Source: Scleropages formosus
Lineage: Eukaryota > Chordata > Actinopteri > Osteoglossiformes > Osteoglossidae
Reading direction: 5' to 3'
Length of the DNA stretch: 64,000 bases
Assembly (NCBI RefSeq): GCF_900964775.1
Contig: NC_041806.1
Coordinates: 45,930,586-45,994,585 of the forward strand
The position numbers and the translations under genes were made by a program. Under the pieces are notes generated by a model, which was given only the letters and a program-made list of their open reading frames with translations, was not told where the DNA came from and ran no database searches. This document shows, piece by piece, positions 32,252 to 46,769 of the stretch; position 1 is the stretch's first letter, and every line of letters starts with the position of its first letter.

Positions 32252-33807
32252 TTAGTTTAATTTCCGGTCCATGATAATCATGCCACCCTTGTCTTTAATG
32301 CGTACTCTGCCTGAGGAGTACTTTGTCTCCTGTCTTCCATTTGTGTAGATGGTCTTCGTGGTGCCATCTGGGTATTCCCGTCTCTTGAACCATGCTGTGT
32401 GGATCTCTTTTTGGCCATTGGGGAACTCCACCGTCTTCTCCCCATTCCTGCAGGACCGGGACACGGGCAGCCATTACCATGCAGGACTGCGGTGGTTCAC
32501 ATTTGCCTGTGGTATAGCAGTGAGGGTGATCTTACCCTGTAAGTTTCACCACGGTGCCATCTGGAAAAACGCTGTCCTCACGGCCATCTGGGTAGATATG
32601 CTTCACTGTCCCATCGGGGAAAATGATCTCTCTTGTACCATTGGGGTGGTGTTTCTCTGGAGGAAGTGACCGTTATCGATGTTGTGATACCTTGGTGAAC
32701 TCAACCTGCTGGTGTTCTGTGAACACCTTGGAGATTCAGCCTCCGCTGGTAGTTGTATATTTGTGGACGTTAACAGAGTTCTTAGGAAGAGCTCCGGTAC
32801 TGTATTCTTGAAAGAGGTACTTCCTGAAAACACCTATGTAAAACTGATCCATGAACCATGAACTAAATCTATACATCAAACACCTGTAATTACCAGGCTA
32901 CCTGTAAATCATAGGGAAGTACTTGTTTTTTGTCATGACAAGGTTACCTGTGAAACATACCTATCTGCTTGTTTGGGAACTTGAGAACCTCTAGGCCACT
33001 TGGGTAAGTGATGTGAGTGGTCTGAGTGTTGGCATAGTAGTAAACCTAAGGTAAAAAAAAAAAGTGTAGTTTTGTATTAGAGAAAGTTTTCAACCACAGC
33101 CTTGTACTAGAGAAGCCTGAATTTGGAATGAGCATCATTATTATCTTTGTTACCTATTGTCACTGTGATGAGACTCACCGCTTTCTCATCAGCCAGGACA
33201 CATTTGACATCTCCATTAAAGAACCTGATCGTGATAGACTTCCCATCGGCACTTATCTCCTTCTTTGTCCCATTGGTGAATGCGACGATACGGCGGCCGC
33301 TGGCAAACATCCACTCAGTCTACAGACAGATACAAAAAAACTATGTTTCCTGCAGTAAAACTATTACAGGACAATGAACCCAAGATGCACAGCAATCAAC
33401 ATGTAAGACAACAATGTCAGTGTTTGTGTAGAAGTTACTGTTCATGACTCTTAAATGTGCCAACGAACAATAGGTGACACACGATTACCTGTACAGGTAA
33501 CTCATACAACATGGGTACAACACAGAACTGAAGTTACCTTTCCATCTGGGTAATGGGTCTCTTCCCTGACTTCATCATCCATCTGCTTGCATGCCAAATG
33601 TGCAGTGGTGTTTCTCAGCGCTTCTGGAGTGCAGCTTGTGTCCTGAAACAACACAGTAAATTCACTCAGAAGCTTTTTGCTAATACTGGAGTTGTTCGCT
33701 TCTGTTTCACTGTTACATCCATCCATCCATCCATCCATGTATCCATCATTATCTCATTATTATCCTGGAAGGCTAGGGCAATCACAAACATATTCTTTTA
33801 CTTACAT

Positions 33808-33868
<61 letters not shown>

Positions 33869-36800
33869 CCACAATCGCTGGTTCCAAGCGGGGTTGCGGT
33901 GGACCGGAGCCTAACCCGGCAACACAGGGCACAAGGCTGGAGGGGGAGGGGACACACCCAGGACGGGACGCCAGTCCGTTCTCTTACATACTGTACAGCT
34001 AAATTAGAGTCACCAGTCTACCTGCAAGATATATCTTCTTGAGCACCCAGAGGAACCCCATGGAAACACCGAAAAAACATGCAAACTCCACATAACTGAA
34101 CCAGATTCAAATCTTCACCCAAACCCACAGCCCCAGGAGTTGTGAGGTACCAGCACTACCTGCTGTGCCATCATACGCTTTCACTTTTATGTAAAATAAC
34201 ACCATTTGTGTTTATACGCAATTTTTAGGCTTAGGGGATATATGGTAATTTAGGATCTGGACTTACGTCCAGGTTACTGTTTGAAATCCCAGGTCTCTGC
34301 TCTTGTACCCTGAGCCACTTATGTAAAAATATGCAATAAGGTGTAAATGTGTAAAGCAAAGTTGCTTACATAAAATGCTGGAATTGAAGAATGCTGGTAC
34401 TCCTGGACAATGAGCCAATTTGGGTGTGTGTGTGTGTGTTTGTGTGTGTGTGTGAGACTCTTGACCTGGCACCCTCTGCAGCGCTTCCTGGGGTCAGATT
34501 GCTCGGGTGCGGGGAGGCTCTGTTACCTCAAAGTGATCGGACCCCGATGACGTGGCTTTGCTTGCCGACGGTGTCTGTGGTCTGCTGGGAGTGGATCTTC
34601 GGTCCTGACTCGCCGCCCCCACCGCTGCTGTCGGCTGCCTCCAAGGCAGTGCAATCAGTAGACTTAGAAAAGATGCTCCCTTTCTGTTTTCCTGGATTCT
34701 CTTTCGTTACTTTGGTTCTGTGACCTTTTAGCCATCAGGTCATGTTAAAAGTCAAACGTGTAACAGATACACACCCTTTGTTTGTTCCCACTGGTCGGTT
34801 TCCACATGGAGCCACCTGGGTTCAGGGCACCTTCAGAGCTGCATGAGTTCAGGGGATTTCGTCCCGCTGGAAGAAAGCAGAAGAAACCCATTTCATTATC
34901 GAACCGAGCTGAAGCAGGAAAATCTGATTAGTTTACGGTATTCTGGTTAGTCAACTGAAGAAAGTGTAATACATACACGTACATATATACAACACCAATA
35001 TATAATGAGAATACATAAAAAAAGAACATACTGTATGTAGAAATACCAGTTTATCTGAACATTTATTACCTAACACAAGAAAACAGTACATCTTACTGTA
35101 AATGTCAATGACTCATAATACAAATCTTTACTAGAGCTGATTTAATTTTGTATTACACTTATTATGAACATTGTTATTCTTATGGCATTATTATGAACTA
35201 CTTTATGATGCTGAGTTAATGTATTTATATATTTACCTGTGAGTGGAGATGCTCTCTGAATACCCGTACGAAAGTGACCCTTCGGCTGCAGGGAGACCAA
35301 AAGGCATTCTCATAAAAATTTTACTGTCAACAGTATACTCATAGTCCATACAGCCTGTTTCATGCACAGAACAAGGAAAGATTCCTCTTTTGGAGCTGTT
35401 TATGATTTCCAGAAACCATAAAGGCAGTTGTGCTATAAAGTGAATTTCACCTCATCCATTAGTGTCTGCCCTCGATAAGAATCGTCAGTGTGGAGAACAC
35501 CGACCTGTACAGCAGTTCACTGCATGGACACAGCGATCATGAAATTAAACACATCGAGACAGTCTGTACATGAGCAGAGTCAGGAGGGCGAAACACAACG
35601 GCTCACAGAAATTCACTGTTCGATAAGTAGCCATGTGCAGAACCAGCGCCAAAAGCTTATCTTTATTTGATGATGCCCCACTACAGCTTTAATGAGGACT
35701 TCAGGAGCTGGTGTCGAGTTTCACTTTGACATAACTTGTTCCATCCATTATTGAATCTGGGTTCATAATCACAATAAATTATGCATATCCCAAAGAATGA
35801 CTTTGTAAAATCTGATTTTAACACTCATTAAATGACAAATGGGAATTTTCATTACACTGTATGAATAAATAACAGAGCGAGAGGTCAAACGGATGACACT
35901 CCGCTAATCCAAACTGCTATTAATTATTATTGAGCGCTCAAAGAGTACTCCAGCAATGTTTTTACACACCATTAATTGAAGACTAATTAAACTGAGCCCA
36001 AACCTGAAATTAAAAGTACTGCCGTTGGAAGAGGGGCACAGTATTTATGATGTGGACGCTATTATGATGAGTCATTCAATATAAAATTTAATAAATGCTT
36101 TGTAGCAAAGTGTTAGATTTTGGACATCATATATCGTGCAGAACTGTAACATAGTACTGTAAATGATAAATTAGCCCCGTTAATTGAAGTGCAGTTTAAG
36201 GAACTGGTTATGAGGAGTGAGAACAATTAAAAACCTGGAAGTAAGAGGGTGCTTTTGAGTTTTCTTCACTATAAGCCGTATTTCCTATTTGTGTGTAATA
36301 TATAAGGACCCCGATTCATTTACCGGTTGGTCTCCAGAAGAGCGAGGCTTCCTTTCTCTATTTTTGATGGCAGGTGCTGCCTCCTTGTGGACTGGAGGTC
36401 TCTGGAGGGCAGGTGTGGGACATCTGGTGGTGGCACTGTAGGAGACGCTGTCGTCGGGGTCTCGTGACTTCGCCCTCGTTGGCTCTCTGTGACCTCTCCA
36501 CTACGCAACAACATGGGCTGCTTTAGTGTCCTTGTGATGTGTATGGATTGCGAGCTCTAAACTAGCTTAGCACTTAGCCCAATGACATTAGTGTTCCACA
36601 ATACAGTCAGTCTGACTCCCAGCTCCTTGTGAAAGAAGTCTAGCACTCCCTGGGTTCTCAGAAAGCCCCCAGATTACCTCTCCGAAAACGGATTTGTTAG
36701 TCCAGAGAACACGTATCAACTACAATAAATGAAAGAAAATCTATATACAGCTCATACATTTATGTGACCTGCAAGTAGATAATACATCTGGAATGTAGCC

Positions 36801-39800
36801 GTTCATTTAGGCTGGTATCTGATTAATATTATTAAGCATATCATTAAGTAAAGTGAGCACATTTCCATTCATTGACGCTGAGCTTTTATTCCCTTTATTA
36901 TAGACACAGTTTCAGATGGTTAAATGGTAGACTGTTGTGTTGTATTTTCAACCACTTATATCCATACGATTTGCAGGTCATAAAAAGATGGTTCATGACA
37001 ATCCTGGTAGCTATATGTCATTTATTCATCTCAAAATTATTATCATCTGCCCCAGAGGCACTGAGAAACTAAGAGCAGGGACTACGCAAAAGGGGCACAT
37101 GGTGCCCATCACAGATAACAACAGCTGTTTGCTTACTACCTGGCTGTGAGGTGTGGATGGCCTTCCTTGGAGGGAGCAAACAGAGGACACCCTACCTGTC
37201 TTCACCTGACAGGTGCCCAGCAGAATGGCTTCAGACACCTGTGAACAAAGCCTACCTTTAGCGTGGAACGAGAAACATTTGCCAAATATAGCATCAGGGA
37301 AAAAAAATCCCCGTTTACTGAAGACAGGGATGACAGGTTGCTTCTCACCGAAGTATCTGCAGATCTGCCTGGTCCATGTGAGCTCTCAGGAGGCCTCCAG
37401 GTGTGTGGGTGGCTCTCTTTTGGGGTCTGAAGTCCACCTCGTAGCTCCATATTCTCTCTGGTCAGGGCCTGAACCTGGTGGAGCAGCTGCCCATGAGCCA
37501 GAGACCAATGGCTTTCCCTCTGTCGGAACTGCTCCTGCAGGTCCCGAATCTGCCGCTTTAACATCTAGGCACAGAAAGATGGGCTGACATCTTCTGTCAT
37601 GTGATCAGTGGCAACGTTTCACTGCAACAATCTCAGTCACTGAAGTTCAGTTCACTCATATGTGAGACTATACCACAAACAGGGTACGTATCAGTGCTTA
37701 AGCATTCAAATTAAACTCACACGGGACAGAACACAAAAGGTGTGAAAAGATGAACATGCCACATACTGAAGCGCCGCATTAGCTGAGTAAGTTCAGCTCC
37801 ATCAAAATGACGGCTATACCTGTAGCTCCTCTCTCTCCACGGAAGGAGTTGACCTGTGGTTCTGCAGAACCTCTTTTGGAGAAGAAGCAGGTTGAACAAG
37901 GAGGAGATCCCTTCTTACTTCACAATCAAGCCTGTCTGTTTTACCTCTGGCCAAGCTGAACAACACAAAGTTAGCGCAGGTGTGCTTTCAAATTGCATGA
38001 ACACTCGTAGCTGTGAGGACCGTCCGCCCTCAATTTAAGGAGCAACACATCAGTTACCCTTAAGCTTACAAGAAGCAATGTATCTCATAAAAATATAATA
38101 GAAGCCACAAGAAATGAATTCCCCCAGAGGATCCTGAGTCAGGCCCTATAATCAGAAAATGATTATTTTTTCCCCCACATTCACGTTGACAGTCACTGAC
38201 AAGTGGTGATATGCGCCGCACATTTGCCGGCATGTTCTCACAAGTGCAGTCCGCACACTTTTGCAATCTGCTTTTCTGTTGAAACATGCCCTTCAAAAAC
38301 TGTATTTCAGCAGCTCTGTAACATGCATAATATGATGTTACCGTCAGAAAGTCCCATTTGCGTCCTTAGAAAAACTGACAAATTTATAATTAGTTATTAT
38401 GGCAGAAGGCTGTTAAGAAAATGGATTTGTAAGTGAGAGGTTAAAGCAAGGTACTTTACCAAAACAACACGACTGGATGAAGGTGCAGGATAAGCAACAT
38501 AGTAACACCAAGGTATCATTGACAGTTTTTATCGTTTGTTACCTGAGATGAGGCTCTTTCCCTTGTTCCGTTTTCATCCTGTCATACACCAAGTCATCAC
38601 CTGTCTCTGCTTGACCGCCCACAGACTCCTTCCACAGTTTCATGGGCCTTTTACTTCCTGCAGATGAAAACACCAGAGCCATTACCAGCTTTTAAGTACG
38701 GTACCATGTGCTTATATCACATTTTACACCACTTACTGCTCTGGTTGCCCCTCAGCTCAGCCGACTGGTCGCTGTGATTGCTGTGAGTGGTTGCATTCAC
38801 TTGTGTCTTCTCACGGCCTGAGTGGGTCATCACGTGCTGGACAGAAGATGGGGGTGATAGTTTGGCCTCCAACCTGCAGCCGGTGCCAGGCTGGGACGGC
38901 GTCCAGTCCCGCGATGGTGTGTCCCCCTGTGAACGGCTAAGTGAACACTGTAGCTCTGTCCACTGGAAGCTACTCAGCTCTGAGTCGCTGTCCTCGCTGA
39001 GGCTGCTGGGACGGGAGAGGGTTGGTAGGGCAGCTGATCCGCCATGGACCCGGGACCCTGGAACGGGCCTTGCCTCGGCTTCGCTTGGAGCATCACTGGC
39101 ATAGTCCTCATCATCGGACAAGTCGAGGTTCTGGTCCCGGTGACCCGGGGGTGGGTGAGCAGGGTGTTTGTAAAGCTGTATGGCAGAGTCACCGTCGCTG
39201 CTACTGCTCCCGCTGGAGGAACTTGTGCTCAAGAAGAGCTGCCCATTTACCCCTACTCTGGATCCCGAATTAACATCACTCTTCTCAACACCGCTGTCCG
39301 TTGACACCGGTGTCCTGTTGTTCACTTTCACGATGCGATCATTGACTTTTCTGAACTGGAGGCCGATTCGGGCCACAGCGGAATGACTCCGGGAGACAGG
39401 CTGTGTTCTGTCAGCTTTTTCTCCTTGCTTTCGGGGGCATCGCAGGCGGTTCCTTTCAGCCAGGGAACCGCTCTGCTGAAATACTGTGCTGCTGGATGTC
39501 TTTGTGGAGGGCAGACTTCCATACCGTGGGGGTCTTCTGCTGGCCGTGACTCCCTCTCCTTTGCTGTCAGTTGGAATAATGCTGTGCTCTTTAGAGATGC
39601 CTTTCCTTTCACCAGACACGTTGCCTTCTGATGGTCTTCTCCTGCCATCTTCCTGTTCCAGATGGCTGTCTCCCCCTGGTTCAGCAGCCCTGGTGGTCCA
39701 TTCCTGTGGGGCATGTTCTGTAATGTTCTCTTTCTCGATGCTGTGTAGGGAGGGCACAGATGAGCGTCTCTGCTGGCCGCTGAAGCTCACCGTCTGCGGT

Positions 39801-42800
39801 AAAAGGCTGAGAGAGGATCTCCTGCCCTTCTCCAAGCGGGACATCCCCTCTCCTTTCCTAAGGAAACACTTCCTCTCTTGTGCCTTGTTCTCCTTAGTGC
39901 CCTTCAGCAAGAAAGTAAATAAAAGGGGCCAATCAATCAAAATTGATTTGTTTGTAAATCCAAAATCACTTTTATGACTAAATCAGAAACAAAAGAAAAT
40001 TTCTAATCCGGGAATGACTCCATTGATTTGTCATATTCTGCAAAAGTCTCAGATACAGCTACAATTAATCAAAAAACCTCTACCAACTTTTATTTTCATA
40101 TTTTTATTAAATTTTACCAACAGTAAAAAGAAAACTAATTTGAAACGACTGAAAATAAAAACGTCACCGCCGCAAAATCCTGTTACAACGAAACTGAGGC
40201 TCATTAATCCTCTGAATGTAATTTACCGACATTTATTTGCTGGACGTGGAAACGCAAATCGCTTTTGCTCCAAAACAGATGGAATATTTAGAAAATAGGA
40301 AAGCAAAGAAAAAGGATTTGAAAAAAATAGACTGGAACAAAATTGTCTGAAAATGTATAACTGGTCATAATACAAGTAGTTACATCATTCAACGTTTCCT
40401 CGATTCCTTAATACAGAGTTATTGACATCCACATTTCCACAAAACCAGGATATTTAAGATTGAGTTTCTTACAACAGCAACTCCATTCTGCAGATTTAAT
40501 TTTCCGCTGAAGAGTGAGGTGGACTCTCTCTGGGGTTTAAAACATTTCATACCTGCTTTTTGTTTTCCAGAAGGTCCCCATTTATTTTTAGCTGTTCTTC
40601 CAAAAATTCCTCAAAGGTTCTGCGTTTCACTCCAACCCCTGGCCTGATGGGTCTAAAGCACAGGGGCAATTCAGTTAACATATTTTCCTAAAGACCATAC
40701 AACAAAGCCTCTAATGGACAGGGTTTGTACCTGTCCTCAGGGTTGGTGGAGATCTCTCTGCGAATCCCAAAGGGGCTGAGAGAAACTTGCTGATCCTCCT
40801 TCTCTGTGTCCTCTTCTTTGACAGGGGAGAGCTTCCTCAGCTGGACCTTCTGTGGAACAACTTCACCTGTAACTAAACGACGGGAAGGAAAACAAGAAGA
40901 GATTTGGGTAAATTCCTCAGAATCAGTTATTTCTTTAACTGTACATTCTCTAACAGGTATGATTTTATACAGAACAAGATGAGACAGGTTTGTGGATTTC
41001 AAAAAAAGGGTACAGCAAGTCATTTTTAGTAATTCAGTCAGAAATTTTTTAAGCCAATGACAGATATGCCTAGAAATCAGGAAATATAATTTTAAGATAA
41101 TTTATTCTTAAACATTGACTACACAAAAAATTTTATTGGAGTCAGACATGAACAGTTGTAACCGTATATGAGGCATCCACAGCAGAAAAATTCATGATTG
41201 ACGAGAAATTTAAGGGCTGACGAGTTGATTCTTGTTTATATCTTCCTTAGCATCTACCACAGTACTGTTCTCCATTACTCATCCAGTACTTCATCTCCAT
41301 TATTTAATTAAAAGTATAATCCAGGAATATACTGGTTCAGACCAGTAAACAAGAGCCTAACCACCCCACTCCACTACGCACAGGACATTGGTCCAAGGTC
41401 TGGATTTATTATAATGTGAATAGTGCCCAAGGTAGGGATTAAAGCAGCAAATGCAAGACAGTTTTCGGCAAATTCCCTCACATGGGAGGCCGCAGCAAGT
41501 CGTTACTGGTGTGAGGCTATTTCGAATTCCTGCACAGGTCAAGTGTTTAGAGTTCATTCAAACCGGATTCTGCAATATTCGGTGTGGGTTTGAAGCACAT
41601 GTGCTGTGTATGATGAAAATGTAACACGCCACATAACCCCTTTTACGAATCTACCCTCGTTGCAAGAATATGATGCAAATCTCCCTGCAACTGGTAGATT
41701 AAGATCGTTCCGCCATCAGATGTCTATGCATTCCCTCACGTCCCCATTTCAGTGTTCCTAGAAAACACTTCTGAAAGCCATGACAGCTGTGACAGTACAG
41801 TGCTGCGCAAGTTCTAACATCATTCCCCCCTTTGCTTCTTTCAGGAAATTCCCTTTGCAGGAACTGGAGGAAAAGGAGCTGAAAACCAGTGCAGCCAGTT
41901 TACAGAGATAGAAACCAAGTTGTGACGTGAGGAAGGGTAGGTGTCCCATCCCATACTGCTTAGAGTCGTGGAGTCATGGAGTCAGGTGCCGACGTGCGAC
42001 TTGCGGCAACTTGTCTCTGCTCCACAGACATGGGAGGAGCGCAGGCAACAAGTCTGTGCAACTTCTCCACAGCTTTCTCCAGGAGACACTTATTAGCCCA
42101 CAGCAGAGCTCAGGACTCAGTGAGGAGGCTGACGGTGTGCAAAGCGTTTCTGCTCTGTGTGTTCCAGGGTGGCCGAACGGACAATCCGCCAATAAAGTTT
42201 GAAAGGAGTTTTTTTCCTGTTCAGCTTTTTTCCTTGTATTCTTTACTTCAGGTGACCTTCATTGTTCTTCACCTGGGGTTGAAAGACATTTGGAATCACC
42301 ATGGATTCTTTTGCAAATGACTCCAAATGCGAGGTTGCAAATAAATCGCTCTATATGAACTACTCCTGGATAATTATCTTGGAACTCATTCTGGGCCTGC
42401 CTCTGAACTTTACTGCGCTGTATACCTTCATCTTCAGGCTGAGGTTCTACAAGGCCAACAAGAAGGCCAACAAGTCTTCCTCTTCAACCTTGTTCTCGCT
42501 GACTTCCTGCTGCTGACCTGCCTCCCGATGAAGGTGTATCAGTTCCAGAGAGGTGAGCGCTGCAGCAAAAGCCTAGTGCTTTGCAAAGCAATGTTCTTCA
42601 CACAGTTCATGAACCGAGGAGCCAGCATCGCCTTCATGACCATCATCACCACTGACCGCTACCTGAGCATGGTCCACCCCAAAAGGAAGAACATCCTGAA
42701 GGTTGTAAAACAGTCATCCAAGTTTTCAATCATTAAAAACTGCTGCCTCTGCTGCCTCCGCTTGCTGTACCCGGCATCATCAAGATACTCAAGTGTAGCG

Positions 42801-45800
42801 AGGGCTACAGACCCAACAAGGACTTCATAGATATCCTGTGGGAGATGATGTTTTTCACCAAGATCCTTGTCCCTTTCTTCATCCTGATGTTCTGCACGGG
42901 CCGCATCGTTCAGAGGTTATAGAAGAAGACCGTGGGGGAACAAGACAAGCTACGGAGGGCGGTGTTTGCCGTTACCGCCGTCGTGGTGGTCTACTCTATC
43001 TGCTTCCTGCCACACGCCGCATCTAGGATAGTTCTGCTGGTTGAGAGAAGTTCGAATGATCCCAAAGACCTAGAGACCGCTGCTGAGGTGTATGAAGGCA
43101 TCTTCTCCTTCTCCCAAATAGACTGCCTGCTGGACACACTGGTTTACTGCTTCTACAGCTCCAAGTTTAAAAATGCATACCTGTCAACGTTCTTCCCCTG
43201 TTTTCAGGCAAAATACAACAAGCATAATGTGAAATAAAATCCATCTGCAAAGAGCACACCTCAGGACCAAAAATAAATCTGAAAGTGTTTTAGTATAGGG
43301 GGTGCGGTGGCGCAGTGGGTTGGACCACGGTCCTGCTGTCCGGTGGGTCTGGGGTTCGAGTCCTGCTTGGGGTGCCTTGTGACGGACTGGCGTCCCGTCC
43401 TGGGTGTGTCCCCTTCCCTCTCCGGCCTTATGCCCTGTGTTGCCGGGTAGGCTCCGGTTCCCCGTGACCCTGTATGGGATAAGCGGTTCCGAAAATGTGT
43501 GTGTGTGTTGTAGTAAAGTATGGATTTAAATGGTCTCCATATTGTAATGTTGTCATGGAGGTTAATGCTTTGGAAAACTGTAAATAATATATTTTGCATT
43601 GTTTTTGAAATGTGACGACAACAGTGAAGTATTTTATGTCTTTTCAAGTGATTATTAGTCAGTGTGTGATACTGTCAAATGAGACTAAGGTCACGGCCAT
43701 GATGACACAGTGCATGACTGTTGTTTTGAGGTGAATCAAATGTTTCCCACACATTTTTACGGGAAGAGACTCTTGCCCAGAGTTTCCACAAAACTGTCAT
43801 GATTCACTGTGTTCAGTCATGTAATGAGTTCGATTTTAACACCTATGACGTCAACATGTTAATTTAATCATTCATTGTAAAGTTAGTGACTACGTGTTCT
43901 TTGAAGTGACACCTTTTCATTGTACAAATAAACAAGGAACTTACATGTCAGGATAAGAATTAGAATTCTTGTTTTTCCTTGTTTATGTTACAAAATTATA
44001 TATTTTTTTATATGGGATTTGTGATGTTTGGCTGATAAATTTCCTTTTTTCTTAACATGTATATGCCATAATTTCAATACTAAATTATTCATTAACGATT
44101 CATATTAAGGGGCTCTGGTTTGGGCTCTGGTGTGGTGACGCAGCAGGTTTGGCCGGGTCCTGCTCTCCAGTGGGTCTGGAGTTCAAGTCTTGCTTGGGGT
44201 GCCTTATGATGGACTGGCGTCCCATCCTGGGTGTGTCCCTCCCTCTCCAGCATTGTGCTCTGTGTTGCCGGGTTAGGCTCTGGTTTGCCACGACCCCAAC
44301 TCATGACAAGCGGTTTCAGACTGTGTGTGTGGCTTTGGTTCACCAGGTGTGCAGGCTGAGCCCTTACCTGTTGGAAGATTACTTGCAACAGGACTGACAG
44401 CTGCTTCTTCAGGGCAGTGTCCAACTCCTGGTGGAAGGGGGGATACAGTGTCCAGAGGGCAGGTGGGGTCCTCTTTGGAATTCAGACCTTCAACACCTGG
44501 AGCATCTGGGACAGGAAGTGGTACCTGGGGACAGCCAGCTGACTGTAACTGGAGGTCGGGGGGTAAGACCAAACCTGCAGCCAAGAAGGACATGTTTGAA
44601 AGGGGGTCCACCTGAATAGTTTGTGTTGTTTTTACTTAGAAAATCAACGTCAGAGCCCATGAGTCAGAAATTCTTTGCTCTTCTCTTTCAGGTTACATGG
44701 AAAGTAAAGGGACACAAAGCGCAAAACAAGTTTTCTTTGGATCCTGAAGTTCTGTGGGTAGAGTTTCAGAGTAAAACTGTGGCAGTGGGACGGAAGGAAA
44801 TCTAGTGTTTCGGGTTACTATAAGTAATCTGATGGTCCCTCGTTTGAGTCCCCCTGCTGCAGTATCGTTATCCAGGGTAATGACCTTGAATGAACACAGT
44901 AAAAATGACCCACCTGTAAAAATGGATAAATAACTGCAAAATCAAATACTACGCAAGTTACAAGAAGAAAAGGTGTCAGAGACATAAATGCGGTCGGTAT
45001 GGTGGCACAGCAAGTAGTGCTGCTGTCTCCCAGCGCCTGGGTGGTGCGAGAGGACTTTGGTTCAGTCTCTGCTCAGTCTGTGTGGAGTTTGCATGTTCTC
45101 CTTGTATCTGTGTGGGTTTCCTCCCACACTCCAAAGACATGCTGTTCAGGTTCACCCAGCGTGTGTGAGTGACAGAGAGAGTATGTTCCACAGGTGTATG
45201 GGTGAGTGGCCCATTGTAAGTAGTGTATCTAGCAGTATAAGTCACCTTGGTGAGTAAGGTAAGGTGTGTTGGCTGATAACACTACATAGAGTTCATTAGA
45301 AGTCGCTTTGGAGAAGAGTGTCTGCTAAATAAGTGAATGTAAATGAATAAGGAGGATCATCCCTGTTGAATTTCCTTGCAGATTCTTTTCCGCCAGGCTG
45401 CTGACTTGCCAAAGCCTGCAATTCCCAAAACTGACAACAGCCAAGGGGAACAAAGCCAATTAATGGCGATTCTGCATCTTTCTATTGACACCATACATAC
45501 ATACAATATATATGTATACATACATATATGAGTATATATATCAACTGCCACCTTAGCATTGACTGACAAAAGAGGAGCAGCCACTTCATGTCCCAGCTGT
45601 CAATTGAAATCTTGCTTTGTTTGTGTATTTGGTATAAAAACAAATACTGGATGTGCTGTTGTGTTGAAATTCTGGAAAGATCTGTGTTTTATCCCATATT
45701 CTGAATCTGACGCTATACCCGAAACCTGTTTCTCCACAGCCATCAATCGCATTTGAGTAGCATCCTGTACATTTTAATTACATCAGAAATTCAACAGTGA

Positions 45801-46723
45801 AATCCACTTTAGAAGAAGATGTAACTGAATGTAGACATTTAAGAGAATTAATGTCCGCAGAATCTAGCCTTTTACAGGCCCTATGATTATCTCCTGTGAT
45901 GTTTCAATGGTTCATTTAGCTGTTGTGGAGTCATAGATGACAACGGGATCATGGGAAAGTGTCTTTGGAACCTGAATTTTACCTGTTATCTGTATCGAAA
46001 ATGAACTATGGAGTGACACATGCAATCTTTTACTGTAAATTCAGTGTGATCCGGAGATGAAAAATGAGTCACAGTTGAAACGCTTGTGATCAAGGTTATG
46101 AGTCAGTTTACCAAACGAGCAGAGATGTGGGGTGAAACAAGGAGCACAGACAGGGCAGCAGGTGCCGTCATGGTTGGAGCTGTCACCTTGCAACCAAACA
46201 ACTCAAGTTCAAACCCCTGTTCCTGCTGTAGTGCCCTAGATCAAGCTACTCATCCTTAAGTGATGCACTGGAAGTTACCGTGTTGTACAAATGGGTAAAT
46301 AATTCTAAGTGTCTTAGTATACAAATCTAATGTTGCAGAGTGCTTTGGTGCAATTAAATCAGAGACAGCAGTTACACGCACCAATGTTTCTGTTATGCAA
46401 TTATTAAAAGTCCTCCAGACTCAGTGGGGTGATGTCACACCTACCTGGGTTGATGAGTGCCAAGAGTCTGCTCTGCTCCAACAGCACTCGGCGGAGCTGC
46501 TCCACGTGCCACTGTGTCGACTGCTCCACGGGAGCCGGGCTCTAAGAGGGAGTGGACAGGCAATCTGAATATCGCTGTCTATCTTGTGTGGATCACCATG
46601 ATTATTATTAGAGTATCGACATTAAGATAACTGTTCAGCAGTGTGTGCGTTCGTGTTACAATGCATGTTGCTGGAATGATTCACCAGATATCGCATGTTC
46701 TAAGAGGGGACTCCTGTTAGCTC

Positions 46724-46769
<46 letters not shown>

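Noticed and set aside
33811-33867. CRISPR-like or other functional array
   Set aside because: A plain (CA)n SINE tail in a vertebrate intron; no spacer structure anywhere in the window.
45357-45480. Possible extra tcp10 exon ([20 protein letters not shown])
   Set aside because: No GT donor follows, and the exons on either side already join in phase; its conservation in both units is explained by the duplication.
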